A stretch of DNA of 64,000 bases, taken from NCBI GenBank assembly GCA_946965045.2, contig OX337239.1, forward strand, positions 1,116,001 through 1,180,000. Direction: 5' to 3'. The notes under the pieces are model-generated. The model made no database searches. It had not been told where the DNA came from and saw only the letters and a program-made list of their open reading frames with translations. This document shows, one piece after another, positions 50,958 to 61,818 of the stretch. The translations under genes were made by a program, and so were the position numbers. The DNA comes from Epithemia pelagica (Eukaryota > Bacillariophyta > Bacillariophyceae > Surirellales > Surirellaceae). Position 1 is the stretch's first letter, and every line of letters begins with the position of its first letter.

Positions 50958-53900
50958 ATGAGTTCCGACGACAAGCCAGAACTGAAATGGCCCATGACCA
51001 AGGTGCGACAAACCTTTATTGACTTTTTCGTCAAGCAACATGAACATACGTTTTGGCCTAGCAGTCCCTGTGTCCCCGTCGACGATCCTACATTGCTGTT
51101 TACCAATGCTGGCATGAATCAATACAAGCCCTTGTTTTTAGGTAAAGATGACTTGATTGTTGAGTGCAGCGGTTTTGCCGTAGCTTGTCCCTCACCCAGT
51201 TTGCTCGATGATCTTGCTGGTTGCTGATCGTTCTCCCAACAGGCACGTGCGATCCCAATTTGGAAATGTCGACTTTGAAACGGGCCGTCAATACCCAAAA
51301 ATGCATTCGTGCTGGAGGCAAACACAATGATTTGGACGACGTAGGAAAGGATGTCTATCATCATACATTTTTTGAAATGTTGGGAAATTGGTCCTTTGGC
51401 AATTATTTTAAGAAAGAGGCCATTGCCATGGCGTGGCAGTGCTTGACGCAAGAGTTTCAATTGGACCAAAGTCGCTTGTATGCCACGTATTTTGAAGGCA
51501 ATGAACAAACACCTGCCGATAACGAAGCCAAGGAAATTTGGCTTCAATTCTTGCCACCGGAACGTGTCTTGCCCTTTGGAGCCAAGGATAACTTTTGGGA
51601 AATGGGAGCAACTGGCCCCTGTGGCCCCTGTACGGTACGTTTGGTGTCGTTCTATGTTTGGTCGTTGTTCTGGGAATTTTGTGCGACAAGACCAAAGAAA
51701 TACTCTACTCTAACCTTGGTTTCGTTTGTGTCATGATTTCTTTTGTTCGCTTGCATATCGTTGGGCGGTGGGATTCCTTGTCTCCTATCTACAATGGATG
51801 TACTATAGGAAATTCATTACGATCGCATTGGAGGTCGCGATGCCGCCACCTTGGTCAATGCCGATTTGCCCGATGTCATTGAAATTTGGAACAATGTCTT
51901 TATCCAATACAATCGCGAAGCCGACGGATCTTTGCGTCAATTGCCGGCCCAACATGTGGACACAGGCATGGGCTTTGAACGATTGACAAGTATTTTGCAA
52001 GGTGTTGATAGTAATTATGATACGGATATCTTTCAACCCATCTTCGCCGCCATTCAAAAAGAAACAGGCGCTCGACCCTATCAAGGAAAGGTGGGCCCTG
52101 TCGATGATCCCCAGTTCATTGATATGGCCTATCGTGTTGTGGCCGATCACATTCGGACCCTGTGTTTTGCCATTGCCGATGGGGCTGTTCCTAGTAACGA
52201 TGGACGCGGTTATGTGTTGCGACGAGTCCTGAGACGAGCCGTCCGATTTGGTCGACAAAATTTGGGTGCCGAATTGGGCTTTTTTACAAAACTAGTACCA
52301 ACGGTAGTTCAACTCATGGGTGAGACCTTTCCTGAATTGGTGGAAAAGCAAGCTCACGTGACGGCTATTTTGCTGGATGAAGAGCAAAGTTTTAATCGAA
52401 CCTTGGACAAGGGTGTACAGGCTTTCACGCAAATGGTGGAAAAGGTTACTGCCACTGGCGATGACAAGACACCCAAAGAATTTTCGGGTACTGATGCCTT
52501 TTTCTTGTACGATACCATGGGATTTCCTATTGACTTGACGGAACTCATGGCAGAAGAAAAGGGCTTGACGGTGGATCGACAAGGCTTCGAGGCCAAATTG
52601 GAGGAAGGTCGTGAGTTGTCCCGCCAAGAATATTCCAAGAGACAAATGGCTGGAATGTCCGGGAAAGACATGCGATTGGTGGCGGAACAAACGGCACACT
52701 TGGTCAATGTTTTGTCAGCACCCCCCACGGACGATGTGCACAAGTACACCTGGAATCAAGATTTAACCGATTGCACCGTCAAGGCCTTGTTTTTGGGACG
52801 CAACGAAACCGAAGATAAGATTGGATTTGTCAACCAAATCACGGCAGAGTCTGGCACTGTGGGAATTCTCTTGGACAAAACTAGTTTCTACGCCGAATCC
52901 GGAGGACAGGTTTATGACACCGGATCAATTGTTCCATCCAATGCTGACGAATGTGGTCTGTCGATTCAAGTTAACAATGTCCAGTTGTATGGACAATTCG
53001 TGCTGCATGTAGGGCAAGTGGTGGTGACCGAAGGGTGTGATGAGTCCAAGGCGGTTTGGAATGTGGACGACAAGGTCACTTGTCGTGTTGACTATCAACG
53101 TCGCGCACCAATTGCCGCCAACCACACCATGACGCATGTCCTCAATTATGCGTTGAAGAAGGTCTTGATCCAAGATGCCGAGTCCACCAGTGCTACAAGT
53201 ACCTTGACCGATATTGATCAAAAGGGCTCGTATCAAGATGAAACAAAGTCAAGGTTTGACTTTTCCTGGAATGCGGCCTTGACTTCAGATCAATTGCAGG
53301 CGGTGGAGCAAGTTTGTGTTGAACGTATTGAAGGCGCGTTTCCCGTTGAATCGTACGTTGCACCGTTGGCCGAGGCTGAGAAAGTTTCGTCTCTCCGTGC
53401 CGTTTTTGGAGAGAAATATCCCGACCCGGTTCGTGTGGTAGCTGTTGCGCACCACTCCATTACAGACATGTTGGCAAATCCCCAGGACTCACAGTGGTAC
53501 AATTACAGTGTGGAGTTTTGCGGTGGTACACATTTAACCAATACCAAGGAAGCACAGGCGTTTTGCTTGCTCAGTGAGGAGGGTATTGCGAAAGGAATTC
53601 GTCGTATCGTGTTCGTCACTCAAGACGATGCAAAACGCGCTATTGCCGAGGCCAATGCCTTTGAAGCAAAACTTAAGGAGGCTTCTAGTTTGGAAGGCGA
53701 AGCTTTGGACGGAAAGGTTAAGACCCTGAGTCAAGAGCTTAGCACTTTGTCAATTTCGGCTGCTCGCAAGGCTCAATTCCGAGATGGTATGGAAGAGCTG
53801 ACCAGAAAGGTTATCGCCTACAAGAAGCAGCGCATGGCGGCAATGTCTGAGGAGGTTGTTGCGAAGGCGGTCGAGCTTGCGGCAACTACCGAAGGGGACA

Positions 53901-54214
53901 AGGTGGTTTTGCGGTCTGATTTTGGTGTGGATGGCAAAGTGGGCAAACAAATCATGATTGGCTTCTGTAAGAAAGTGAAGGATAAGGCCTTGTTCTTGGT
54001 CTCGGCTGGTGACAAAGATATCGATGGTAACAAGTTTTTGGTCGTGGCTGGTGCCCCCAAGGCAGTTTCCAAATCGGTGGATTGCAAAGCATGGGCCACG
54101 GCGGCCACAGTTGGTACGGATGGAAAAGGTGGCGGAAAACCAGAGATGGCCCAGTTTCATGTTGCCGGGCTCCAATCCATCGACATAGTACTGGAACAGG
54201 CAAGGAAATTCTAG
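50958..54214 (+). CDS. AARS1: alanyl-tRNA synthetase
   Basis: Three exons, 50958-51141, 51243-51634 and 51809-54214, join in phase to give 993 aa, normal for a eukaryotic AlaRS. The class II core is present: [32 protein letters not shown] and GTCDPN split by intron 1, [38 protein letters not shown] at the end of exon 2, and DTGMGFERL. The editing domain has the zinc-binding HTMTH (about residue 630) and CGGTH (about 762), so it should clear mischarged Ser/Gly-tRNA. The C-Ala domain ends the protein ([16 protein letters not shown]). It charges tRNA-Ala recognised by the G3-U70 pair. The start at 50958 is in a good context (ctaccATGAG) and gives the cytosolic form; an upstream in-frame extension could target an organelle. 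Confidence 0.95.
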
Positions 54215-55890
54215 TGACATGGTCGTAATATAGCCAATATAGCCGTAGTTTTCAACGAGAAAAGAAGAGCTGAAATGGGAGTGTGTATTCCAGTGAAAAC
54301 ACCAGTGGACGACAAGGAGCACACGACATTCAACAGGTCAAATGTTGAGTTTGCTCATCTTAAGCAGAACTCAAACATAACAATATGGTTCATCATTTTG
54401 GACTCATCCGCGCAACGCTAAAGTGGATTCCCCGTTGTTGGTTGAAGCACGATGCATTTCTGGTTTGAAGGAGAAAGATTGGTCGTTTGTCTTCTTCAAA
54501 TGGTGGTATTTCGACCACCTGGACGACCATTTGATGATTCTTTCCCCATTAGTTGGACTTGGAATGACTGGCCAATCCCTACTAGTAGTTCATTTTGTCA
54601 ACGCCTCTTTGGGACAATCTACACCATTAGTACTCCTAGTAAGTACTCCAAGCAAGGAATAGCTCATCTTTCTCCGGTCGCTGATTAGGTAGGTGGTGTT
54701 TCTCTGGAATTTGGAAAGTAAAGTTTGCAAGTCTCAAGTCCCGAATGCCTTCTCATTCGCCATAACTGGGGGACTGGGGGCTCGTTGTTTGTTGGCGCAA
54801 TTTGCAATTTTTTGTTATCACCATCTGAGACCTGAGACATCTGACTGATGTATTATTATTTTTTGTTAGTGTTTCGGATGGGGGCATAGGCATGGCGGGG
54901 AGCCTTCTTCTCATTATTCTTCATGCTTTTTTCTACTTTGGTAATAAAAAGTAAAAAGAGAGTTAAAAAGGCAAAACGCATCAAATACTTGGAATGGGAT
55001 CTGGACTCCGGAGTAGTAGTGCTACCCGATCAAAGATTGGCGACTCAAAGTTTACTCCTGTGGCTGTGGGACTTAGAATACGAGTATCGGGAGTCGGGAG
55101 CGGTCATGAGTAAGTACTACCTACCTATAGAGGCAGGAGTCAATTGTTCCAGACAGGATCAAGAATCCAGACTAGGGACTAGAGGGGCAACATTACGATG
55201 ATTTGGAAACGAAATGGTCAATGCAAAAGAAATGGGAGTTGTCGTTTATCGTTTCCCCATCAGATTTTCTTGCGTCTGGGAGGTTTGTGCAAGATACATG
55301 CGAAATGAAAGATGTAATTGTTCCCATTCCCAAGCCATGAATCATCTGATTCGTTTGGTCAAGCATGTGTGCAATGACCATTGACTCCCATTAGAAATGT
55401 CCTTAGTCCTTAGACCGTTGACTCCCAATTGAATTGGCCTTAGACCATTGACTCCCATTCAGACAAGGTTCATAGCTCGTCTCATTTCTCATTTGCACCT
55501 TCCATCTGTCAACAGTGCTAGTCCATAGTCCATACGCCTCTATGGTCATAGTCCAAGCATACGTCCAAACTCACCATTTCCGTAGATTAAATTATTTTGT
55601 CAACCTAGGAGTAGGATTACTAGGTACTCCTGGTACTACCTAGTAGGTAGGCAGCTCACTCCCTAGAACACATCTCACATCCAATAATTTTATTATCAAT
55701 TTTTGTTGTCTTCTTGTCGTTTTCCGCTCTGTCTTTCGTTTATGCCGGCTCCCTCACCCCAAACCCCAAACCGAAGAAACGAAAAACGAAGTTGCATTAG
55801 TCTGTCAAGTGTCAAGTCTCAAGGCAAAGTTCGGGAAGATGGAGTCCGGGGCTTCGCCACAAAATTTTGACTTTCCCATTTCCCATATCT
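54215..55890. other. intergenic, no gene seen
   Basis: About 1.7 kb between AlaRS and the Harbinger element. It is AT-richer than the genes. It contains short CTAGGTACT/AGTACCTAG-type palindromic bits around 55605-55655 and repeated TTGACTCCCATT phrases around 55380-55460. No supported ORF. Confidence 0.4.
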
Positions 55891-56038
55891 ACTGGGTGTT
55901 TACTGAAAGTGCAATAGACACAAACATAAACACAAACTAAACCATTAGGTTTAAGTTTAAGTTTATCTAATGTCCTGAATACAAAATAGGTCAAACCCAA
56001 CAAAAACACAACCTATCTTTGGATACACGTGTACACGC

Positions 56039-57265
56039 ATGCCTCATCTCCCCCAATGCTCATTCGTCTCCCTCCACCATACAAGAACTAATACAATGGA
56101 GGAAGCTTCCATTCTGATGATGTTGCTTCTCCAGCAACAGAACAACAACACCAATCACGAAGTAGACGAATACAACCAACTGCGTAGGTCCGTGATCCGC
56201 AGAAATGCATTACATGACCCTCTTAACTCTGCATTTATGCACCTCTATAGGTCAATGCAGGATGACGCATTAATCACCCTTTGTGGTTTTGATCATGCAG
56301 CGTTCAATCGGCTTCTAACCCTGTTCAGACCGATGTTCAAAGCCTACACTCCTTACCCACAGTCACATAACAATCGTGGACACATGCGACGACTCAAAAG
56401 GAGGAATCATGGAAGGCGCAGGAAAATTACAGCAGTCATGTGTCTAGGACTTGTGCTGGTATGGACCCGTACTCCAGGATCCAGGAAAGTGCTGCAATTG
56501 ATATTTGGGTTCACAGCCAACCCCTTATCAGTGTGGCTTAGATTCACAAGGAGGATCCTAGTCAAGGTCCTTGCCAAGCACCCAGACGCCAAGGTTGAGC
56601 TTCCAACTCCTGAAGAAATTGCTGTATTCAAACAGTCAATCCAATCCAAGTACCCCTGTCTCGCCAACATTTGGGCAGCCATGGATGGTTTGAAGCTCTG
56701 TGTTGCCGCAAATCCATTGACACAAAACATGTTTTACAATGGATGGACTCATGACCACTATGTGTCCAATCTCTTTCTCTACTCACCAGATGGCAAAATC
56801 CGTGCTTGTTTTATAAACGCTCCAGGTTCATGGCATGACTCTACACTTGCCTCTATTTCAAATATCTACAACAAGTTAGATGAACTACATGAGCGGGAGA
56901 GAGATAATGGTGGAGCCCGTGTGGTAGTCGATTCTGCCTTTGGAAGGGAAAACCGTCCTTCGTTGCTTAAGTCGCATCAGTCAAATTTTGACAACGATGG
57001 TAATGTTCGGATGAGACGCGTAGTGTTCCGTGCCGCAACTTCTGTTCGGCAATTGACGGAGTGGGGAATGAGAGGTCTACAGGCATCTTTCCCTCGCCTC
57101 AAAGACCGTCTCCCCTATGAAGAGGTTGGAGAGCGACGAGTCATTCTACGGTTGATTGTTCTTCTATACAACTTTAGAGCATCAACTGTTGGATTTAATC
57201 AAATCCAGACGACATACATGCCACAACTTCGTCAAAATGCTGCTCGTGCCACTAGTAATTTCTAG
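56039..57265 (+). CDS. PIF/Harbinger DDE transposase
   Basis: Single exon, 408 aa (a second ATG at 56096 could also be used). After a helical N-terminal region, a basic stretch (RRLKRRNHGRRRK) precedes a helix-turn-helix-like segment. The DDE catalytic triad is readable: first Asp in IWAAMDGLKL (about residue 217), second in NAPGSWHDSTL (about 269), third Glu in the RQLTEWGMRG region (about 341), with the typical VVVDSAFGRE block between them. No frame break. It cuts and joins the element ends and needs the Myb-like partner for nuclear import and end recognition in this superfamily. Confidence 0.92.
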   Translation: MPHLPQCSFVSLHHTRTNTMEEASILMMLLLQQQNNNTNHEVDEYNQLRRSVIRRNALHDPLNSAFMHLYRSMQDDALITLCGFDHAAFNRLLTLFRPMFKAYTPYPQSHNNRGHMRRLKRRNHGRRRKITAVMCLGLVLVWTRTPGSRKVLQLIFGFTANPLSVWLRFTRRILVKVLAKHPDAKVELPTPEEIAVFKQSIQSKYPCLANIWAAMDGLKLCVAANPLTQNMFYNGWTHDHYVSNLFLYSPDGKIRACFINAPGSWHDSTLASISNIYNKLDELHERERDNGGARVVVDSAFGRENRPSLLKSHQSNFDNDGNVRMRRVVFRAATSVRQLTEWGMRGLQASFPRLKDRLPYEEVGERRVILRLIVLLYNFRASTVGFNQIQTTYMPQLRQNAARATSNF

Positions 57266-57268
57266 AAT

Positions 57269-57478
57269 GAATGGAAACCGTGGTAAAGTGAATGGAGTAA
57301 ATGGAAACCGCGGTAAAGTGAATGGAGTAACTGTAAACCGCGGTAAAGTAAATGGAGTAACTGCTAACCGCAGTAAAGTAAATGGAGTAACTGCTAACCG
57401 CAGTAAAGTAAATGGAGTAAATGTAAACCGCGGTAAAGTAAATGGAGTAAATGTAAACCGCGGTAAAGTAATTGGAAA
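57269..57478. repeat. seven tandem copies of a 30-bp unit
   Basis: Copies of the pattern ATGGAAACCGCGGTAAAGTG-AATGGAGTAA follow one another immediately after the transposase stop. They vary mainly in the first five bases and in CCGCGG versus CCGCAG or CCGTGG. The period is 30, so all frames stay open across it, which explains a meaningless overlapping ORF encoding a 10-residue repeat. Confidence 0.9.
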
Positions 57479-57524
57479 CCACCTTACTAAATGTTATTCA
57501 ATTCTTGTCCTTAAATTCTTGTCC

Positions 57525-58772
57525 TTAATCATCAAGATCATGATCTTGATAGTCGTTGTGTCCTCCATGGTCATTGTGCTCATTTTCTCCTTCTCCTTCA
57601 CGGCTTCGTTTCTTCTTTGAACTTTGATTGTTGTCGGCATTCTTTCCAAACATACCAGCCATAAACATCATGATCTGTTGTTGATCTTGTTGGCGCTGTT
57701 GTGCCGCAAGTGTGGCCTGTTGTTGGGCCATTGCTGCTTGCTGCTGCATCTGTTGGAAGAGCAGTTGTTGCATCGTTGCATTTTGTTGGGTCTCTTTTGC
57801 ACGCTCTTTCCTGTCTTTGTCGTCTGCCTCCTGCTTTTTGTTCATGCTCATGATGAGCCAGGTCATGATGTCCTTCTGCTCTTGGGCCTGTTCTTGTTTG
57901 GGTGACCTCCTACGTGGAGTTCGTCCGGATTTAAGGGAACGTACCGTGGAAATTGAAGATTCCGTAATGTTGGTGGCTTCTGCGACACCATTCTTGAATA
58001 AGTTTGTCGGGATCCTCGACGGTTGTTCGTCCTCTTCGTCTTCGTCTTCTTCTATTCCAAGGTCGTCTTCATCAAAATCACCCCCAGCATCAACTTTTGC
58101 ACAGATCAAACCAATGACCATCTTGGCCCTTTCGACATCCTCGGGCATTGTGGGGTTTCCTGTGGGTACCTTCTTATTGTGTAAGGTGTTGAATTTTCGT
58201 CGTAACGAATCTCTGTCTCGTTCACGACCCGGAAACTGCTTGTTGTACTCTTGAGTGACAATGTCCCATTCGTCAGAACAGGCCGGCTTCAGGTCTTCTA
58301 ACAGATCTAGGAGAAAGTCGACTTCCCCTTTCTTGTAGGTTGGTCCTTTGCTCCGTCCTGCCCCACCATTTCCTCCTTGTTTCTTGTTTGCCGCCATAGG
58401 GGGTGGTTTGGTCGTCTTGGTACTTGTCTTCACAGGTTGTGTTGTCCTCGCAGGGTGTGTTGTCGCCTTCAAGTTAGTTGGATTGTTGCTGCGCTTGGAT
58501 TTCTTGATAGCCACAGCGGCCAAAGCAGCTATATCCTCACGCTTTTTTGCAAGACGGGGAGACTCACGGCGCCTCATAGGCAAGTTTCCTTCTTCTGTAG
58601 AGGATCGAAGCTCGTCCTATCGTCGCATCTCTGCCGAGACATCAATTTCTTTGTTGTCATCTACCACTTGCTCTTCTTCAACCCCTTCTTCAGCTGCGAC
58701 TGGTGTCAGCATGAGGGTAGATTCATCAGAGGAAGAGTCTGGAGACAAGGAAGCCGGACGAAACTCCTCCAT
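57525..58772 (-). pseudogene. Harbinger Myb/SANT-like protein with an in-frame TAG
   Basis: Minus strand. From an ATG at 58772 the frame runs 51 codons (acidic, EEGVEEEQVVDDNKEID) to a TAG at 58619-58617. The same frame then continues without a break, through ATG 58577, to the stop at 57525. The downstream part (350 aa from 58577) is intact: a basic N-terminus, a Myb/SANT-like domain (KKGEVDFLLDLLEDLKPACS, WDIVTQEYNKQF, RDSLRRKFNTLHNKK), an acidic stretch, and a Gln-rich coiled coil. This is the DNA-binding partner of Harbinger transposases. Either the original protein began at 58772 and has suffered a nonsense change, or translation starts at 58577. The DNA-binding part would survive in the second case. 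Confidence 0.75.
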
Positions 58773-59085
58773 GGTGATTCAACCATGAGAGAGAGAAGGA
58801 GGAGGTTGGAGGCGGAGGTGCAAACCACAAATAAGGAATCTCTTTGTTTGGGGGGTTGCAAGATGTATATCTTCTACGAATCCATATATATCTACAGAGA
58901 TGGCAAGGTGTCATACGTGCGTTGAGGATGTTGTGTTTAGGATATTTCGTTTGCCCGGCAGTCCGAGGTGCCGAGCATTTCTTGGCTGTATCTTAACATG
59001 GGCATCCAATGAACAGGTTATGGGCACAAAATGTTTGAGCTTGTGTTCGTTCATTAAGTCTGTTAACTACTTTCAGTAAACACCC

Positions 59086-60125
59086 ACTATCTACTACAAT
59101 CTACAATAGAGAAATAAGAAATAAGATGATATTATGAATACTCGTAGCTCGTAGCATGATTTCGAATAAGTAGTATTGTTTCGTATCGTTTCATGTTTCC
59201 GTCATCTGCGACTGGGCCTATATACCTTATGATGATGACTATACTCGTACTCGTACTGGTACTCGTATCAATGATGTGTTGATTAACGCCAAGCCTAGAA
59301 AGCCCATATTCCATTATCTTCTTCATATTCACTTTGGAACTCATGGTCTCTTTTCTTTGTTTCTTAAGGGGTTATTGGTCGCCCCACGACCTACCGTCTA
59401 CCCATGTTTGACGCTGTATCGGGTATCGGGTATCGGTCGTTTGTGCCAGCAGAAGCGGAACAAGAATACGCGAACAAGAACATCGGACAGATGCGCTTAG
59501 GATAATACTATATTATCTTCTACGACTTGACAAATCTCGGTGTTAGCTGCTCATAGTTTTTCTTCTTTCTAATTATTTCTCTTCTGGAGTTTGAGTAGGA
59601 GTCGCTACCTTCTACCTTGTCTCTCGACTCTAGTAGCTAGCTAGCTAGACAATTTACTCTCTAGTAACTCTACTAAAACTAAGGGAGATCTCTGAAGAGT
59701 TCTACCTTAGCTACTCATAGGAGTAGTACAGAGAGGTAGAGAGAGCTAGCTAGGAGTACTACTTTTATCTCGTCATCTCTAGCCTCCCTAACAACTCTTA
59801 TTACCAGAGTATTATTCGAAAAGAATCATGGTCTGCTATTGCCCATGTCCTCCAGTAAACGGGACACTTGAGGTTTCCATTCCCCCTCTTTTGACAAGGG
59901 ACAAGGGACGCCCCAATAGTTATTGTTATTGGTCAGAAGAAGAGCGCATTGGGGCCTGCCGTAGTTTGTAGACTTCGTCGCTTACTGGCTAAAGAAGAGG
60001 CAGATCGGGGATGACGACAATCAATAATATACGGAGAGATTCGCAAATCCCAAAGTTTGATCAGTCGATTCATTCCACAAGTCATATCTCAACACTTCTT
60101 TCACCAAAAAAAGAGAGGACCAACC
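59086..60125. other. intergenic, no gene seen
   Basis: About 1 kb between the Harbinger element and the heat shock factor. It is rich in CTAG/AGCTAGCT simple palindromic runs around 59625-59765. No ORF is supported. The last 60 bases before 60126 look like a 5' leader. Confidence 0.45.
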
Positions 60126-61508
60126 ATGTTCCCATCTACTAGCAGTTCATCAAACAAACTGCTCTTGCGAGAGATTCTAAACCAATCTTTGCAGGAGTCC
60201 CTGCTTAAAGTGCCATCTTCGTCTTCTCTGGAGGCTCAACTTCCTCACCAAGCGGGAGTGGCACATGCAATGGCCTCAGGAGTGGATGCGAGGCTCTTGT
60301 TACAGAGAAACGCCTCAACTGGTAATACCATCTCGTCGAGCCTTGCTGCAGGAACAACTCCCTCTACCGGATTTCCGAGTATCCCTGTATATGCTCAAAC
60401 TCCATTTGTGGGCACCCGCCCTCCTCTCCATGAGCAGAACTCCACGGGAGTAAATATCGCAAGTTGCTCTTCCTCCCTTTTATTAAGACAGTTGAGAGCA
60501 GCAAATGCTCTGAAGCAACATCAACTGCTTCTAGAGGAAGAAGAGCGACAAAAGCTCCAACGGGATTCATACCTGGCGCTCCTTCACGCTGGTAGTCATG
60601 AATCCTTACGATCCAAGGCAGCGGCGATGGCATACCAACTTCCTTCTCCGCCTCAACAGCCAGCAATGGCCTTGGAAGGCCTCCTCCTGGCCAACACGAA
60701 TAGAGCAGCTTCTAGTGGTACGGGTAGCCTAGTTCCTCAGAGTACCAACGTTATGTTGAGAGATCAAACAGCTCCGGTGCTTGTCAGTGCTCGTGGTGTT
60801 AGTCGTAAAACAATCTCACCGCCTCCTTCTCCCAATCCATCGACACCAACAACAACACGACCGCCAAACAATGCTTTACAGGCGCTGGGTGGTAGCCTGC
60901 GCAAACGAAATGATCCCTACATTGATGTCTCGGCCTTGCAAGATCCGGATCCACACGATACATCGGTGCGCCGTACCCGAGGGGGTGTTTCTACTCCCTT
61001 CCCGGAAAAGCTTCATCAAATGCTCGTTGAAGTGGAGAAAGAAGGCAAGACCGACATTGTCTCGTTCTTTTCGCATGGTCGAGCCTTTGGAGTTCATGAT
61101 ATGGATCGATTTGTGACCGAAATCATGCCCCTCTATTTCAAACAAAGCAAGTGGAATAGCTTTGCGCGACAACTCAATCTATATGGCTTTATTCGAATTA
61201 ATCAAGGTCCCGACGATGGTACGTACACGTGCAGTTGTATCCTCTTTACTCCCGTTCGATCATTCGTAACACTTCTCTCATGTCATGTCATTCCTTCTTT
61301 CTGTTTGCTGCTTTCACGATTAACAGGTGGATACTACCATGAATTGTTTCTCAAGGGTCGCCCCAATTTGTGTTTTCATATGAGAAGAGTGGGAGTACCT
61401 CATGGACAACAAGATCGAAGAAAAATCAAAGCGAAACAAGAAACTCCCGATCCAGACTTTTATGCCATGAAACCACTTCCACCCCCAAATGACTTTTCTC
61501 GTCCATAA
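60126..61508 (+). CDS. heat shock factor-type transcription factor
   Basis: Two exons, 60126-61218 and 61327-61508, give 424 aa (the ATG at 60126 has a good context, accATGT; a frame open to 60057 adds an earlier ATG). Residues 1 to about 285 are Ser/Gln/Leu-rich and disordered-looking. The HSF DNA-binding domain lies near the C-terminus (about 290-395): PFPEKLHQMLVEVEK, IVSFFSHGRAFGVHD, MPLYFKQSKWNSFARQLNLY, GFIRINQGPDDGGYYHELF, then FLKGRPNLCFHMRR. The intron falls inside the domain after PDDG, a common place for HSF genes. There is little after the domain: no heptad-repeat oligomerisation region is visible. HSF proteins are strongly expanded in diatoms. The 108-nt intron has no stop codon in frame. 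Confidence 0.88.
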   Translation: MFPSTSSSSNKLLLREILNQSLQESLLKVPSSSSLEAQLPHQAGVAHAMASGVDARLLLQRNASTGNTISSSLAAGTTPSTGFPSIPVYAQTPFVGTRPPLHEQNSTGVNIASCSSSLLLRQLRAANALKQHQLLLEEEERQKLQRDSYLALLHAGSHESLRSKAAAMAYQLPSPPQQPAMALEGLLLANTNRAASSGTGSLVPQSTNVMLRDQTAPVLVSARGVSRKTISPPPSPNPSTPTTTRPPNNALQALGGSLRKRNDPYIDVSALQDPDPHDTSVRRTRGGVSTPFPEKLHQMLVEVEKEGKTDIVSFFSHGRAFGVHDMDRFVTEIMPLYFKQSKWNSFARQLNLYGFIRINQGPDDGTYTCSCILFTPVRSFVTLLSCHVIPSFCLLLSRLTGGYYHELFLKGRPNLCFHMRRVGVPHGQQDRRKIKAKQETPDPDFYAMKPLPPPNDFSRP

Positions 61509-61818
61509 TACGGACCAAAAGGACAAAGGGAACAACCACAAGGATAGCCACCACTTGTGTATTACTAGTAGTTGTAAGAACATGTTCGACAGGGAGAGAA
61601 TGTTCCATCAAGAAGAAAGTTCTATTTGTGTTGTTTATCTTATTTACAAATTGTACCTACTAGCTATTTGTTACAAAAGAACGATCGTCTCACCCAAAAC
61701 CTGCTGTACTTTGTGGCGCTTGCCCAAGTGTGTTTGGAATCCCCTTTTTTTGATCACGGAGGGCGATGCTATACAGGTTCTTTAGAAGTATAAAACAATG
61801 ATACCCAACTCTTCATGG
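61509..61818. other. convergent intergenic region
   Basis: This stretch lies between the heat shock factor and the minus-strand sigma factor. No gene is seen. Confidence 0.4.

Larger units (their letters stand above)
55894..59085. mobile_element. complete PIF/Harbinger DNA transposon (3192 bp)
   Basis: The ends are a perfect 17-bp inverted repeat, GGGTGTTTACTGAAAGT at 55894-55910 and its reverse complement at 59069-59085. The repeat is flanked on both sides by ACT (55891-55893 and 59086-59088), a 3-bp target duplication as expected for PIF/Harbinger. Inside are the two genes this superfamily needs, in convergent orientation: a DDE transposase on the plus strand and a Myb/SANT-like protein on the minus strand. 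A seven-copy 30-bp tandem array lies between them. Confidence 0.92.

Noticed and set aside
57156-57620. 154-codon frame encoding a repeated NRGKVNGV-type decapeptide
   Set aside because: The open frame is a by-product of the 30-bp period of the tandem array, overlaps the end of the transposase in another frame, and has open shadows on the opposite strand.
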